64,000 nucleotides of DNA from Acinetobacter baylyi DSM 14961 = CIP 107474 (lineage in GTDB: Bacteria > Pseudomonadota > Gammaproteobacteria > Pseudomonadales > Moraxellaceae). A program made the translations under genes and the position numbers. Under the pieces are notes generated by a model, which had not been told where the DNA came from, did no database searches, and saw nothing but the letters and a program-made list of their open reading frames with translations. Position 1 is the first letter of the stretch. The number at the start of each line of letters is the position of its first letter. Shown here one piece after another: positions 1 to 6,824 of the stretch. The stretch is taken from positions 232,476 through 296,475 of the forward strand of contig NZ_KB849626.1 in NCBI RefSeq assembly GCF_000368685.1, read 5' to 3'.

Positions 1-64
1 TTTAGTGATTTAGTGATTTAGTGATTTAGTGATTTAGTGATTTAGTGATTTAGTGATTTAGTGA
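1..64. repeat. 8-bp tandem repeat, eight copies
   Basis: The octamer TTTAGTGA is repeated eight times without a mismatch and ends exactly at base 64. The array may continue left of the window, so the copy number is a minimum. The unit length is not a multiple of three, so changes in copy number would shift any reading frame crossing it. No such frame is visible here. On the opposite strand the unit reads TCACTAAA. Confidence 0.95.
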
Positions 65-386
65 AAAAGTGTCAAAGAAAATGTCAAGATTTTTGTGATT
101 CTATGTGCTAGGTGGAATATTGATTTTAGTTATTATGAACTTAAGAATGTGTGGTCTTTATGTTGAAATATTGACACGATCACCATGATATGTGGATAGC
201 GTAAACATGAGAAGCCTCTCTAAATTATAAAACACTATGCTTTTTAAATTAGTTTAGGCTTCATTAAATGTTGTAAATTAATTTTTAGTCATGTTGAGTT
301 GTCTTAACTACATTGACTTGTGCAATAACTTCATTTAAAGGAACTGTATCTATAGGATCAGTAGTTTTATCAGTCAAATAGGATAG
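65..386. other. AT-rich spacer with an open frame after the lipoprotein stop
   Basis: No standard gene is visible in these 322 bases. On the minus strand, bases 386-285 directly continue the frame of the upstream lipoprotein gene after its TAA. They stay open for 33 codons to a second TAA at 287-285. The translated stretch (for example TDPIDTVPLNEVIAQVNVV) looks like ordinary protein. It may be a lost C-terminus of the lipoprotein after a nonsense mutation, or a tiny TTG-started ORF. Bases 65-284 show nothing I can name. Confidence 0.5.
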
Positions 387-953
387 TTAACGCAACATCT
401 GAAAACTTTTAACAGGAGTTTCACGTCCATTGTCTTCATACTCAAAGAACTGGTAAGAACATCTTTTATTCATAATTGTAGGACGTACACCGTAATTTTT
501 GTTTGACTCTAAGCTCACTTTAAAAAACCTTCTTTTACAGGTGAAGTACACATTATTACTTCCATATGACTGAACTGTTTTGAACGAAAGACTCACGACA
601 AAAGGTTTTCCAGCAGGAACTTTATATTCAGCATAGGTAGTATCATTTGTGGGAGGAAAGGGCATTCCAATGCTTTTACGTTCGTAATCGACAGAGTTCA
701 AACCAGTAATTTTTCGGTCCGTTGATAAAGATCCAGCATTTTTATCACTCTTAGCTTCAATGAAAGTTGAGGCATTAGGGTAGATGCTTATTGATCCGCT
801 ATCATCAAAAAAAGCTCTAAGATTGGCAATTTCACCAGTTGAGGGTTCAATATATTTATGTTTTGAGTTCACTATGACATTATGGACTCCTTCCATTGCA
901 ATACATCCATGTAAGAAGGGAATAGTCAGTAATGGAATAAAGAATAAGCGCAT
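387..953 (-). CDS. hypothetical lipoprotein, 188 aa
   Basis: I do not recognise this protein beyond its export signal. The N-terminus is a short lipoprotein signal peptide with a hydrophobic core (LFFIPLLTIPFL) and a lipobox LHGC, so Cys17 is the likely lipidated residue after cleavage by signal peptidase II. The rest is polar, with two or more further Cys residues near the C-terminus (FTCKRR, NKRCSYQF) that could form a disulfide in the periplasm. The start is supported by AAGGT eight or so bases upstream of the ATG. The reading frame stays open for 33 codons after the stop (bases 386-285), so the protein may be a shortened version of a longer ancestor. It lies in the decayed island left of tRNA-Ser. 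Confidence 0.7.
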   Translation of the reverse strand: MRLFFIPLLTIPFLHGCIAMEGVHNVIVNSKHKYIEPSTGEIANLRAFFDDSGSISIYPNASTFIEAKSDKNAGSLSTDRKITGLNSVDYERKSIGMPFPPTNDTTYAEYKVPAGKPFVVSLSFKTVQSYGSNNVYFTCKRRFFKVSLESNKNYGVRPTIMNKRCSYQFFEYEDNGRETPVKSFQMLR

Positions 954-1014
954 TCTGTTACCTTAATAGTTTTGAAGAGTAAAAATATTTACTAAATATA
1001 AATTGGATTAAAAA

Positions 1015-1311
1015 TCATTGATGGCAATTATATAATACAATTTTATGGGCTTCATTGTCTTGAGCATGCTGAAAGAGCTTATCTGTTGTCGTGACAATAT
1101 TTTCAATTTCCGAACTATCTTTTGCTTCAAGTAAGGGAATAATGTTAATTAAAATGGTCGGGTTGGGAATTAGCTCACCTGCCTGCTTTAATTCAGCAAG
1201 TGCAACACGTGCCCCAATGCAAGCTTTTAAAAAGATTTTACTCTCCACATCTTGAGAAGGTGGAAAAATAGATAAATTATTATATGGTTGGTTGGCTTTC
1301 CATGAAGTCAT
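1015..1311 (-). pseudogene. truncated Fic-family protein, N-terminal stub
   Basis: These 98 residues match the N-terminal region that precedes the Fic domain in full-length Fic/DOC AMP-transferases: an opening [13 protein letters not shown], an [13 protein letters not shown] helix, and the inhibitory-helix region around [15 protein letters not shown]. The S-S-E-I-E-N segment is the (S/T)xxxE(G/N)-type inhibitory motif of this class. The catalytic HxFxDGNGR motif is absent. After QDNEAH the sequence departs from the family (KIVLYNCHQ and stop), so a deletion or insertion has removed about three quarters of the gene. The product cannot AMPylate. Full-length members usually run 350-380 residues. 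The identification rests on remembered family sequence. Confidence 0.75.
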
Positions 1312-1323
1312 GTTTATAAAACA

Positions 1324-1515
1324 CTAAAAAAATTGATAACTCATAAGATAAAATTGTAAAAATTTTAGAATCTTAGGATTGGAGTTTTTAAAAGGCGTCG
1401 AATACTGATTAACGATTGAGAGTTCACCTTCTATATCCAAACAAACGATTTGGTCTGTAGAATCCTCAATGAATTTACCAAGTTTGCCCTACCAAAAGGT
1501 CGAAGTATCCATCAT
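1324..1515 (-). pseudogene. remnant of a possible immunity-type protein, internal stop
   Basis: Reading from an ATG at 1515 the frame gives MDTSTFW, an in-frame TAG, then a coherent 55-residue tail to a TAG at 1326-1324. The tail contains DQIVCLDIEGELSIVNQY followed by a run ending KFLQFYLMSYQFF. The pattern 'residue-D-G style strand, then N-S, then a C-terminal F-L-x-F-L helix' resembles SUKH-type (SMI1/KNR4) immunity proteins, but this is a weak recollection. No ribosome-binding site precedes the ATG. It begins 2 bases after the neighbouring 61-aa remnant on the same strand, the order expected for a toxin and its immunity gene. Confidence 0.4.
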
Positions 1516-1516
1516 A

Positions 1517-1702
1517 TTAATGTTTATTAACAACAATCGCATGCATCCTATCCTTTAGTCCATCATACTTAACAGTAAACCCAATACGTTCTAACTCTAT
1601 TAATGGAAATTCTGTACCAGCATAATTTCTAGCAGCACATTCACCATTAGGATTCCGAAAAAGATAGGAAAAATTTATGCATGATTGGACACTGGTTTCC
1701 AT
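1517..1702 (-). pseudogene. 61-aa fragment, possible toxin C-terminal tail
   Basis: The 61 residues read like the tail of a larger protein (LIELERIGFTVKYDGLKDRM and a final AIVVNKH) and have no recognisable start region or ribosome-binding site. I cannot name the family. Its position directly upstream of an immunity-like remnant on the same strand suggests the C-terminal end of a polymorphic toxin, which is an inference from order only. Its first 26 bases overlap, on the other strand, the start of the 92-aa gene at 1677, so at least one of the two is not expressed as drawn. Confidence 0.3.
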
Positions 1703-1955
1703 AAATATATTGTGGAAGGAAGATAGTATTAAAATTTTATTTTATGATAGTTGTTCAAACCATAAAATTTTATATGTTAATGGATTTACGAAAATAGTCG
1801 TTCCTAAGTTAAATGAGTGGGAGCGGAGTATCTCTGTTTATGAAGTCAATGGACCAAATAAAATTAATGAATCCTGTTACAGTTTTTATATACATATGCA
1901 ATCTGGAGATATAATAGAAATTGAAGGAAAAAATATAGAAATTATTGATAATTAA
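1677..1955 (+). CDS. hypothetical protein, 92 aa
   Basis: I do not recognise a named family. The product is soluble, without signal peptide or membrane segment, rich in beta-forming residues, and ends in a motif of alternating hydrophobic residues (MQSGDIIEIEGKNIEIIDN). Small proteins of this pattern are frequent as orphan immunity genes next to polymorphic toxin loci, which would fit the surrounding remnants, but that is inference. The ATG is preceded by AGGA about eight bases upstream, better than the support for the opposite-strand fragment it overlaps. A rho-independent terminator follows at 2043-2078. Confidence 0.5.
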   Translation: MHDWTLVSINILWKEDSIKILFYDSCSNHKILYVNGFTKIVVPKLNEWERSISVYEVNGPNKINESCYSFYIHMQSGDIIEIEGKNIEIIDN

Positions 1956-2042
1956 TTAAATTGCTTTATTCCAACGCTATGCGGTGGAATGCTCAGCCAT
2001 TTAAATTTTGGCTAAGAGACAAAATTTATTTTCATTGATTTT

Positions 2043-2078
2043 AAACCAATTATTCATTCGTAAGTAATTGGTTTTTTA
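2043..2078 (+). terminator. rho-independent terminator
   Basis: The arms AAACCAATTA (2043-2052) and TAATTGGTTT (2065-2074) pair perfectly over ten bases around a 12-base loop, and the T-run continues to 2077. It ends transcription from the 92-aa gene. Confidence 0.7.
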
Positions 2079-2143
2079 TTTGGCGGATTCAATAACAAAA
2101 TGCTTAAGCATCCGCTGCCCTCTACTTGACACTAAGCAGGGTT

Positions 2144-2389
2144 CTATCTATGTGGCAGTAATTCTTCGATTTCTTTCATTTTATGCGCTGGTAACCTTGT
2201 AAGGACATCAGTTAAAGTATTTTGTTTTTTACTGATTGGGTGGCGATAGTTCATTCGCCAATATTTAGAGCCGTTCTTTTTGACCAGTAAATATAAACCG
2301 CCACCATCAGAATATTTTTTATCTTGTTCTGGATCGGCAGTCAGGTTTTTAATTGTTTTTGCATCTAATTTATTTGATTCTTTAGCCAT
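2144..2389 (-). pseudogene. tyrosine integrase remnant with internal deletion
   Basis: The first ~60 residues are the arm-binding N-terminal domain (DUF4102) of tRNA-targeting phage-type integrases: KLDAKTIKNLTADPEQ, then YSDGGGLYLLVKKNGSKYW and MNYRHPISKKQNTLT. The sequence then jumps to a short tail (LPAHKMKEIEELLPHR) that would fit the extreme C-terminus of the same protein. The core-binding domain and the whole catalytic domain with its R...HxxR...Y residues are missing. Intact relatives are about 400 residues and this one is 81. The start at 2389 has GAGGT eight bases upstream, while a further upstream ATG (2473) has no such site. It lies 196 bases beyond the 3' end of tRNA-Ser on the same strand, the usual place for the integrase of an element inserted in that tRNA. 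Confidence 0.75.
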
Positions 2390-2463
2390 AGTAATGACCT
2401 CAGTTGTTGGTACTTTTTCCAGCAAAAAAGAAAAATGAGCAGAAATTTTAATTTTTCGGTTTG

Positions 2464-2485
2464 ATACCAACATAGTTGTTGGTAT
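2464..2485. repeat. inverted repeat upstream of integrase remnant
   Basis: Perfect 8-bp arms ATACCAAC and GTTGGTAT are separated by six bases. The decamer GTTGTTGGTA that forms the right arm recurs at 2403-2412, just upstream of the integrase start. It could be an operator or recombinase-binding site of the lost element. There is no T-run, so it is not a terminator. Confidence 0.4.
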
Positions 2486-2517
2486 GCTACCGTTTTGCGC
2501 CGTAATGTATCAGACAT

Positions 2518-2552
2518 AAAAAAAGCTCAATCTTTTTAAGATCAAGCTTTTT
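2518..2552 (-). terminator. terminator after tRNA-Ser
   Basis: On the minus strand a 14-base stem with two central mismatches (arms near 2539-2552 and 2521-2534) is followed by a T-run. It lies 33 bases past the tRNA-Ser 3' end and is its likely terminator. Confidence 0.65.
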
Positions 2553-2584
2553 GAACTACGGTGCACGACCGTAAAAATCGAATT

Positions 2585-2674
2585 TGGCGGTGAGAGAGGG
2601 ATTCGAACCCTCGATACGCGAAAACGTATACACACTTTCCAGGCGTGCTCCTTAAGCCACTCGGACACCTCACC
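2585..2674 (-). tRNA. tRNA-Ser(GGA)
   Basis: The 90-base gene begins GGTGAGG and ends with an encoded CCA. The anticodon loop reads CTGGAAA with anticodon GGA, decoding UCC and UCU. It has the long variable arm of serine tRNAs and a standard T-loop GGTTCGAATCC. The acceptor stem pairs GGTGAG with CTCACC. A sigma-70 promoter lies at 2685-2713 and a terminator downstream. The gene is intact, so the element that inserted at its 3' end restored the tRNA sequence. Confidence 0.97.
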
Positions 2675-2684
2675 AAGGCGAGCG

Positions 2685-2713
2685 ATAATAGCGAATATTT
2701 TGTATTCTGCCAA
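2685..2713 (-). promoter_or_regulatory. sigma-70 promoter of tRNA-Ser
   Basis: On the minus strand, -35 TTGGCA (2713-2708) and -10 TATTAT (2690-2685) are separated by exactly 17 bases. The tRNA begins 11 bases after the -10 box. Confidence 0.75.
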
Positions 2714-2796
2714 GCAGGAAACAATTGATTTGAACAAAAAGATTTTGCTTGATGTTAATATTGCGGAAAAATACTGTTCCAAATTGAAGACAATAT

Positions 2797-4677
2797 ATGC
2801 AAAGTTCTGCAAAAAAAGTTGCGCTACCCGCGATGACTTTAGCCGCGTTAGGGGTTGTATTTGGGGATATTGGGACAAGTCCCCTATATGCCTTTGCTCA
2901 GACATTCACCAGTGCGCATGTGAATATCTCTGAAGCGACAGTTTTTGGAATTTTATCTTTAATTTTCTGGTGTATCACACTTTCCATCAGCTTTAAGTAT
3001 GTGAGCATTGTGATGCGTGCAGATAATAATGGCGAAGGCGGTATCATGTCGCTTTTGGCATTATTACTGCGGATCAAGCAACTCGATTCCAACAAGAAAA
3101 TTTATCTGATTGCGCTGGGTTTTGTGGGAGCATCACTTTTCTTTGGTGATGGCATTATTACACCCGCAATTTCAGTGCTTTCTGCTATTGAAGGTCTGAG
3201 TATTGCCACACCAGCCTTTGACCGTTGGCTCATTCCAATTGGCTTGGGTATCTTGACTGCGCTATTTATGGTGCAGCGCCACGGGACGGCCACCATGGGT
3301 AAGTTCTTTGGCCCAATTACGATGCTCTGGTTTATCTCGATTGGTGCACTTGGGCTGTACAGTATTATCCAGACACCACATATCCTATGGTTTATCAATC
3401 CGATTTGGGCAATTGAGTTTGCGATCCATCAGCCGTTTGTTGCTTTCGTTGCCATGGGCTCAGTAGTACTGACCATGACGGGCGGTGAAGCACTATATGC
3501 AGATATGGGGCACTTTGGGCGCATGCCTATCCGTCTGGCGTGGTTCATTGTGGTGTGTCCAAGCTTGATGCTGAATTATGCAGGTCAGGGCGCTTTGCTA
3601 CTGCGTGATCCACAGGCTGTTTCTAATCCATTTTATTTGCTGGTACCAGAATGGGCACTGTTTCCCATGATTGGGCTGGCAACTGCTGCGGCCGTGATTG
3701 CATCGCAAGCTGTAATTACAGGTGTATTCTCAATGGTCAATCAGGCCATCCAGTTACGTTATTTACCACGTTTAACCGTCATTCATACGTCTGATGTTGA
3801 GCAGGGGCAGATCTATGTACCGTTTATTAACTGGGTACTGTATATCTCGGTATTTTTCCTGATTATTCTGTTTGAAAGTAGTAGTAATCTGGCCAGTGCC
3901 TATGGTGTGGCTGTCACCATGACCATGTTATGTGTCACCATTTTAATTTCTGTATTGGCCTATGGGGCCTGGGGATGGCCGTGGTGGAAAGTGACTTTGT
4001 TTGCAGTTCCTTTTCTGGCGTTAGATGGAATTTTTGTGGCGTCAACATCGCTTAAGATTTTATCTGGTGGCTGGGTACCATTTGTGATTGGTGTGGTGGT
4101 GTTTACCATTTTGATGACTTGGAAGCGTGGTCGCGAGATAGTCTTTAATCGCCTTGAAACAGATGCATTGCCTATTAGCCTGTTTATCAAGAGTATCGGC
4201 TCAAGCGCTGAAACACATTTTGTGCCAGGGGATGCAGTTTTCTTAACCGGTAATCCAAATATTGTTCCGCATGCGATGCTGCATAACATTAAACACAATA
4301 AGGTATTGCATAGCCGTAATATTATGGTGACGGTTTATACCGAAGATATTCCTTATGTGGCCAAAGAGCAGCGTGTTCAGTTAGAAAAAATGGATGAGCA
4401 TTTTTACCGAATCTCGATGTATTACGGTTTCAAGGATCAGCCAAACATTCCACAAGCATTGGAGCAGGCTTATCAAGCGCTTGATCTTGAGTTTGACATG
4501 ATGCAGATCAGCTTCTTTATTTCACGGGATCGTTTGATTCATACTGTGGGTGATGGCATGTCGCCTTGGCGAGAAAAGCTGTTTATTTCGATGCAGCGCA
4601 ATACCAGCCCTGTAAGCGACTTTTATCAAATTCCACCAAACCGCGTGGTTGAGATGGGCAGCCAAATCGAAATCTAG
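2797..4677 (+). CDS. kup: KUP-family potassium uptake transporter
   Basis: This inner-membrane K+ importer (K+/H+ symport in the KUP/HAK/KT family) has the expected length of 626 residues. The N-terminus carries the family hallmark [15 protein letters not shown] around residues 19-33. About twelve membrane segments follow to residue ~430, including the GGEGG-like loop ([13 protein letters not shown]) and [15 protein letters not shown] cytoplasmic C-terminal domain of roughly 180 residues ends the protein. It is transcribed away from tRNA-Ser and is the first chromosomal-backbone gene right of the island remnant. A strong terminator follows at once, so it forms a single-gene unit. No Shine-Dalgarno sequence is obvious (only GAAGA), but the start fits the family alignment. 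Confidence 0.95.
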   Translation: MQSSAKKVALPAMTLAALGVVFGDIGTSPLYAFAQTFTSAHVNISEATVFGILSLIFWCITLSISFKYVSIVMRADNNGEGGIMSLLALLLRIKQLDSNKKIYLIALGFVGASLFFGDGIITPAISVLSAIEGLSIATPAFDRWLIPIGLGILTALFMVQRHGTATMGKFFGPITMLWFISIGALGLYSIIQTPHILWFINPIWAIEFAIHQPFVAFVAMGSVVLTMTGGEALYADMGHFGRMPIRLAWFIVVCPSLMLNYAGQGALLLRDPQAVSNPFYLLVPEWALFPMIGLATAAAVIASQAVITGVFSMVNQAIQLRYLPRLTVIHTSDVEQGQIYVPFINWVLYISVFFLIILFESSSNLASAYGVAVTMTMLCVTILISVLAYGAWGWPWWKVTLFAVPFLALDGIFVASTSLKILSGGWVPFVIGVVVFTILMTWKRGREIVFNRLETDALPISLFIKSIGSSAETHFVPGDAVFLTGNPNIVPHAMLHNIKHNKVLHSRNIMVTVYTEDIPYVAKEQRVQLEKMDEHFYRISMYYGFKDQPNIPQALEQAYQALDLEFDMMQISFFISRDRLIHTVGDGMSPWREKLFISMQRNTSPVSDFYQIPPNRVVEMGSQIEI

Positions 4678-4708
4678 ACGCTATGACGACGCAAGTTAGC
4701 TCAGTAAA

Positions 4709-4737
4709 AAACCAAGGCAAAAGGCCTTGGTTTTTTA
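4709..4737 (+). terminator. rho-independent terminator of kup
   Basis: The stem AACCAAGGC / GCCTTGGTT with a four-base loop is followed by six T residues. It could also work in reverse, since A residues precede the stem, for the convergent gene ending at 4753. Confidence 0.85.
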
Positions 4738-4752
4738 TGGGTATATTAGATT

Positions 4753-5148
4753 TTATTCGGCAGCAGGTGGCATAGGTGCCTCTGGTGTAGGTACTGCATT
4801 TAAGTTTTGATCTTGAGGCTGCGCAGGTGCAGCTTGCTGTACAGGATCATGTGGAGGCTGTGGTGCATCATGTGCCGCTGGTGCTGGTGGCGCCAAAGGT
4901 GCATCCGCAGGAGCCATCGGTGTCTGTCCTGCCGTTTGTGGGGCAGTTTGCTGGTCTGGAATCAGTTGCACTTTGCCACTATTGACCAGTTCTGCCAGTG
5001 AACCTGGCTGACCATTAATAGTCGTAGTTACTTTAACTTGAGACAAACTTTCAAGTGTTTCACCTGCTTGTACAGGCGCTTCTGCGAAAGCAGCCATACT
5101 TAATGTTCCTGAAGCGAGTACAGCAGCACAAAGTAATTTAGCGTACAT
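4753..5148 (-). CDS. proline/alanine/glutamine-rich exported protein
   Basis: This 131-residue protein has a classical Sec signal peptide (hydrophobic core with likely cleavage after AAFA). A short conserved-looking segment (ETLESLSQVKVTTTINGQP, then SLAELVNSGKVQLIP) follows. From about residue 68 to the end it is low complexity, made almost wholly of P, A, Q, D and H. Such tails are flexible and may span periplasm or peptidoglycan. I know no function for it. The ATG has a good AGGAAGG site a few bases upstream. The long open frame on the other strand is a by-product of the biased codon use. Confidence 0.8.
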   Translation of the reverse strand: MYAKLLCAAVLASGTLSMAAFAEAPVQAGETLESLSQVKVTTTINGQPGSLAELVNSGKVQLIPDQQTAPQTAGQTPMAPADAPLAPPAPAAHDAPQPPHDPVQQAAPAQPQDQNLNAVPTPEAPMPPAAE

Positions 5149-5405
5149 AAGACCTTCCTGTTTTAATCATCATTTTGATTTGATATGGCAGTTACCATGT
5201 CATAGCCACTATAGAATTTTCAATCAAATATACGAATTGAGACGATTCTTAAAGACAATCATAAAACTAAAACGACAAACTGTTACGCATGTCGTTTGTT
5301 TTTTGAGCAAATTGTGTTGCTGCTTTAACCGATCGACGCGGAGCTTGATATACAGCCCAAACCAGGCTTGTTAAGCTTTTTCTTTTGGTTTTGATATGAA
5401 GCAGC

Positions 5406-6482
5406 GTGGCACGTAAACGAAGTCAGACACAGTCAAATTCATCTTGGTGGAATCGCTATATGGGTAAATTCATACTGGCGATTGTTGCCGTTGGAAGTTT
5501 TGCCATTGCATTTGGTGAGGGTAAAATTTCACAGTGGATCAGTCCGTTTAAAGAAAATTCGGGCTGTTTGAACCAGTTTTATCGGGAGGTTCCGCCTGTT
5601 CTGGTCAAAGGCAGTCTGCAAAGCAACAGCTATGCGTTATGCTTTAATGGTTTTAATGTCATGTATTCGGGTGTCTCCAAAACACCGCTCTGGTCGGCAG
5701 AGCATTTAACGCCGCAACGTCTGAGTACCAAGATCAAGCGTGAAGACAGTTTTCATGAAGAAACCCGAATTTCTAATGCATCGCATCGTGCGCTACTGAG
5801 TGACTATCGTGGTTCTGGTTATGACCGGGGGCATATGTCACCAAATGGTGATATGAGTGATACCAAAGCACAGCAGGACAGTTTTTCGCTCGCCAATATG
5901 GTGCCGCAAGCGCCTAAAAATAATCAGCATATCTGGCGTGAACTGGAAGAAGCAACGCGTGCCCTTGTGGTTAAGCAAAAGCAAGATGTGTTTGTGGTTA
6001 CTGGACCTGTGTTTGAAGGTAAACGTCTTAAAACGATTGGTCGTGGTGTGATTGTCCCAACGGCCGTTTATAAAGCAGTGTACTTACCTAAAACAGGTGC
6101 GATAGGTGCTTATTATGCGCCTAATAATAACTCACTTGAGGTACGTGTGGTGAGTGTATGTTATCTGGAAGAGAAACTGGGAATTAATCTGTTTCCACAA
6201 CTGACCGAACAGCAGAAGCGCAATGTTTACCGCTTGCCGCTCACTGCGGGGCAGGTCAAGCCAGCACAGCCATTGAGCTATGCGCATTGGGATGGAGAGA
6301 GCCAGTGTGCAGAAGATATTAAGCCTGAAGGTATTGAGGCGACACAGAAAGCATTTAAACAACAAACCACTGAATCGGGCAGCTCGACATCAAGTACAGG
6401 GATTGATGAGGAAACCAAGCAAGCCCTGATTAAACAATTGGTCGAAGCGCTCATGCATTATTTCTTACAAATTTTGAGATAA
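5406..6482 (+). CDS. membrane-anchored DNA/RNA non-specific endonuclease (NUC1 family)
   Basis: This 358-residue protein has one N-terminal membrane segment (residues ~19-38, KFILAIVAVGSFAIAFGEG) and a secreted beta-beta-alpha-metal nuclease domain (~75-290). The catalytic motif DRGHMSPNGDM carries the general-base His. Downstream, LANMVPQAPKNNQHIW followed by RELEEA supplies the conserved Asn and Glu of the Mg2+ site. The family cleaves single- and double-stranded DNA and RNA without sequence preference, so an active copy is normally kept outside the cytoplasm. The anchor fits a periplasm-facing enzyme that may degrade incoming or extracellular nucleic acid for nutrients. The tail (~305-358) is Ser/Thr-rich, then helical. 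The start is a GTG. A small acidic protein follows 76 bases later. Confidence 0.9.
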   Translation: MARKRSQTQSNSSWWNRYMGKFILAIVAVGSFAIAFGEGKISQWISPFKENSGCLNQFYREVPPVLVKGSLQSNSYALCFNGFNVMYSGVSKTPLWSAEHLTPQRLSTKIKREDSFHEETRISNASHRALLSDYRGSGYDRGHMSPNGDMSDTKAQQDSFSLANMVPQAPKNNQHIWRELEEATRALVVKQKQDVFVVTGPVFEGKRLKTIGRGVIVPTAVYKAVYLPKTGAIGAYYAPNNNSLEVRVVSVCYLEEKLGINLFPQLTEQQKRNVYRLPLTAGQVKPAQPLSYAHWDGESQCAEDIKPEGIEATQKAFKQQTTESGSSTSSTGIDEETKQALIKQLVEALMHYFLQILR

Positions 6483-6558
6483 ATACAGCCCGTTCACCAG
6501 TTGCATAAACGTGCAAAGCTGTTCAAGCTGAAAGCACTAAAACAACGATAAGTACAGG

Positions 6559-6810
6559 ATGAATATGTTTAAACCTTATGAAAATGATACAGAATCGACT
6601 GCAATAGAAGACTTAACCTTAGAAAATCAGACGGACTGTATCAACCTGTATGGTGATTTACAGATCACACGCGATCAGCATGGGCTACAAATCGCCAAAG
6701 AATTACAGGCCTTGTTAAATGCCATTATTGCAGAACTGGAAGCCGATCCTGCTTTGCCTGAAAAAATACAGCGAACTCCAGAAGGTGAGACTGATAATCC
6801 ATTTAGCTAA
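6559..6810 (+). CDS. small acidic hypothetical protein, 83 aa
   Basis: I do not recognise this protein. It is strongly acidic (about 17 Asp/Glu against 5 Lys/Arg), with no signal peptide or membrane segment. A central helix rich in Leu and Ala (IAKELQALLNAIIAELEADP) lies between disordered ends. An alternative start at 6565 (the third codon, ATG for MFKPYE) has AGG at an ideal six-base distance and may be the real one. It follows the nuclease gene on the same strand with a 76-base gap and no terminator between, so co-transcription is possible. An acidic partner for a basic nuclease is thinkable but unproven. Confidence 0.65.
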   Translation: MNMFKPYENDTESTAIEDLTLENQTDCINLYGDLQITRDQHGLQIAKELQALLNAIIAELEADPALPEKIQRTPEGETDNPFS

Positions 6811-6824
6811 TTTATATTTGGTTT

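Noticed and set aside
1-64. CRISPR array
   Set aside because: Units are 8 bases with no spacers and no cas genes are near.
2078-2590. 9-base repeat ATTTGGCGG at 2078-2086 and at the tRNA-Ser 3' end (2582-2590) as an att pair
   Set aside because: Nine bases are too few in AT-rich DNA, and the match stops before the T-arm; true att repeats at tRNAs are usually longer. The other att site is probably outside the window.
2510-2905. 131-residue open frame on the minus strand
   Set aside because: It runs straight through the tRNA-Ser gene and the kup start; no ribosome site and no family resemblance.
4807-5001. Open frame rich in Arg, Cys and Trp on the plus strand
   Set aside because: It is the reverse reading of the proline-rich tail codons of the exported protein; composition is an artefact.
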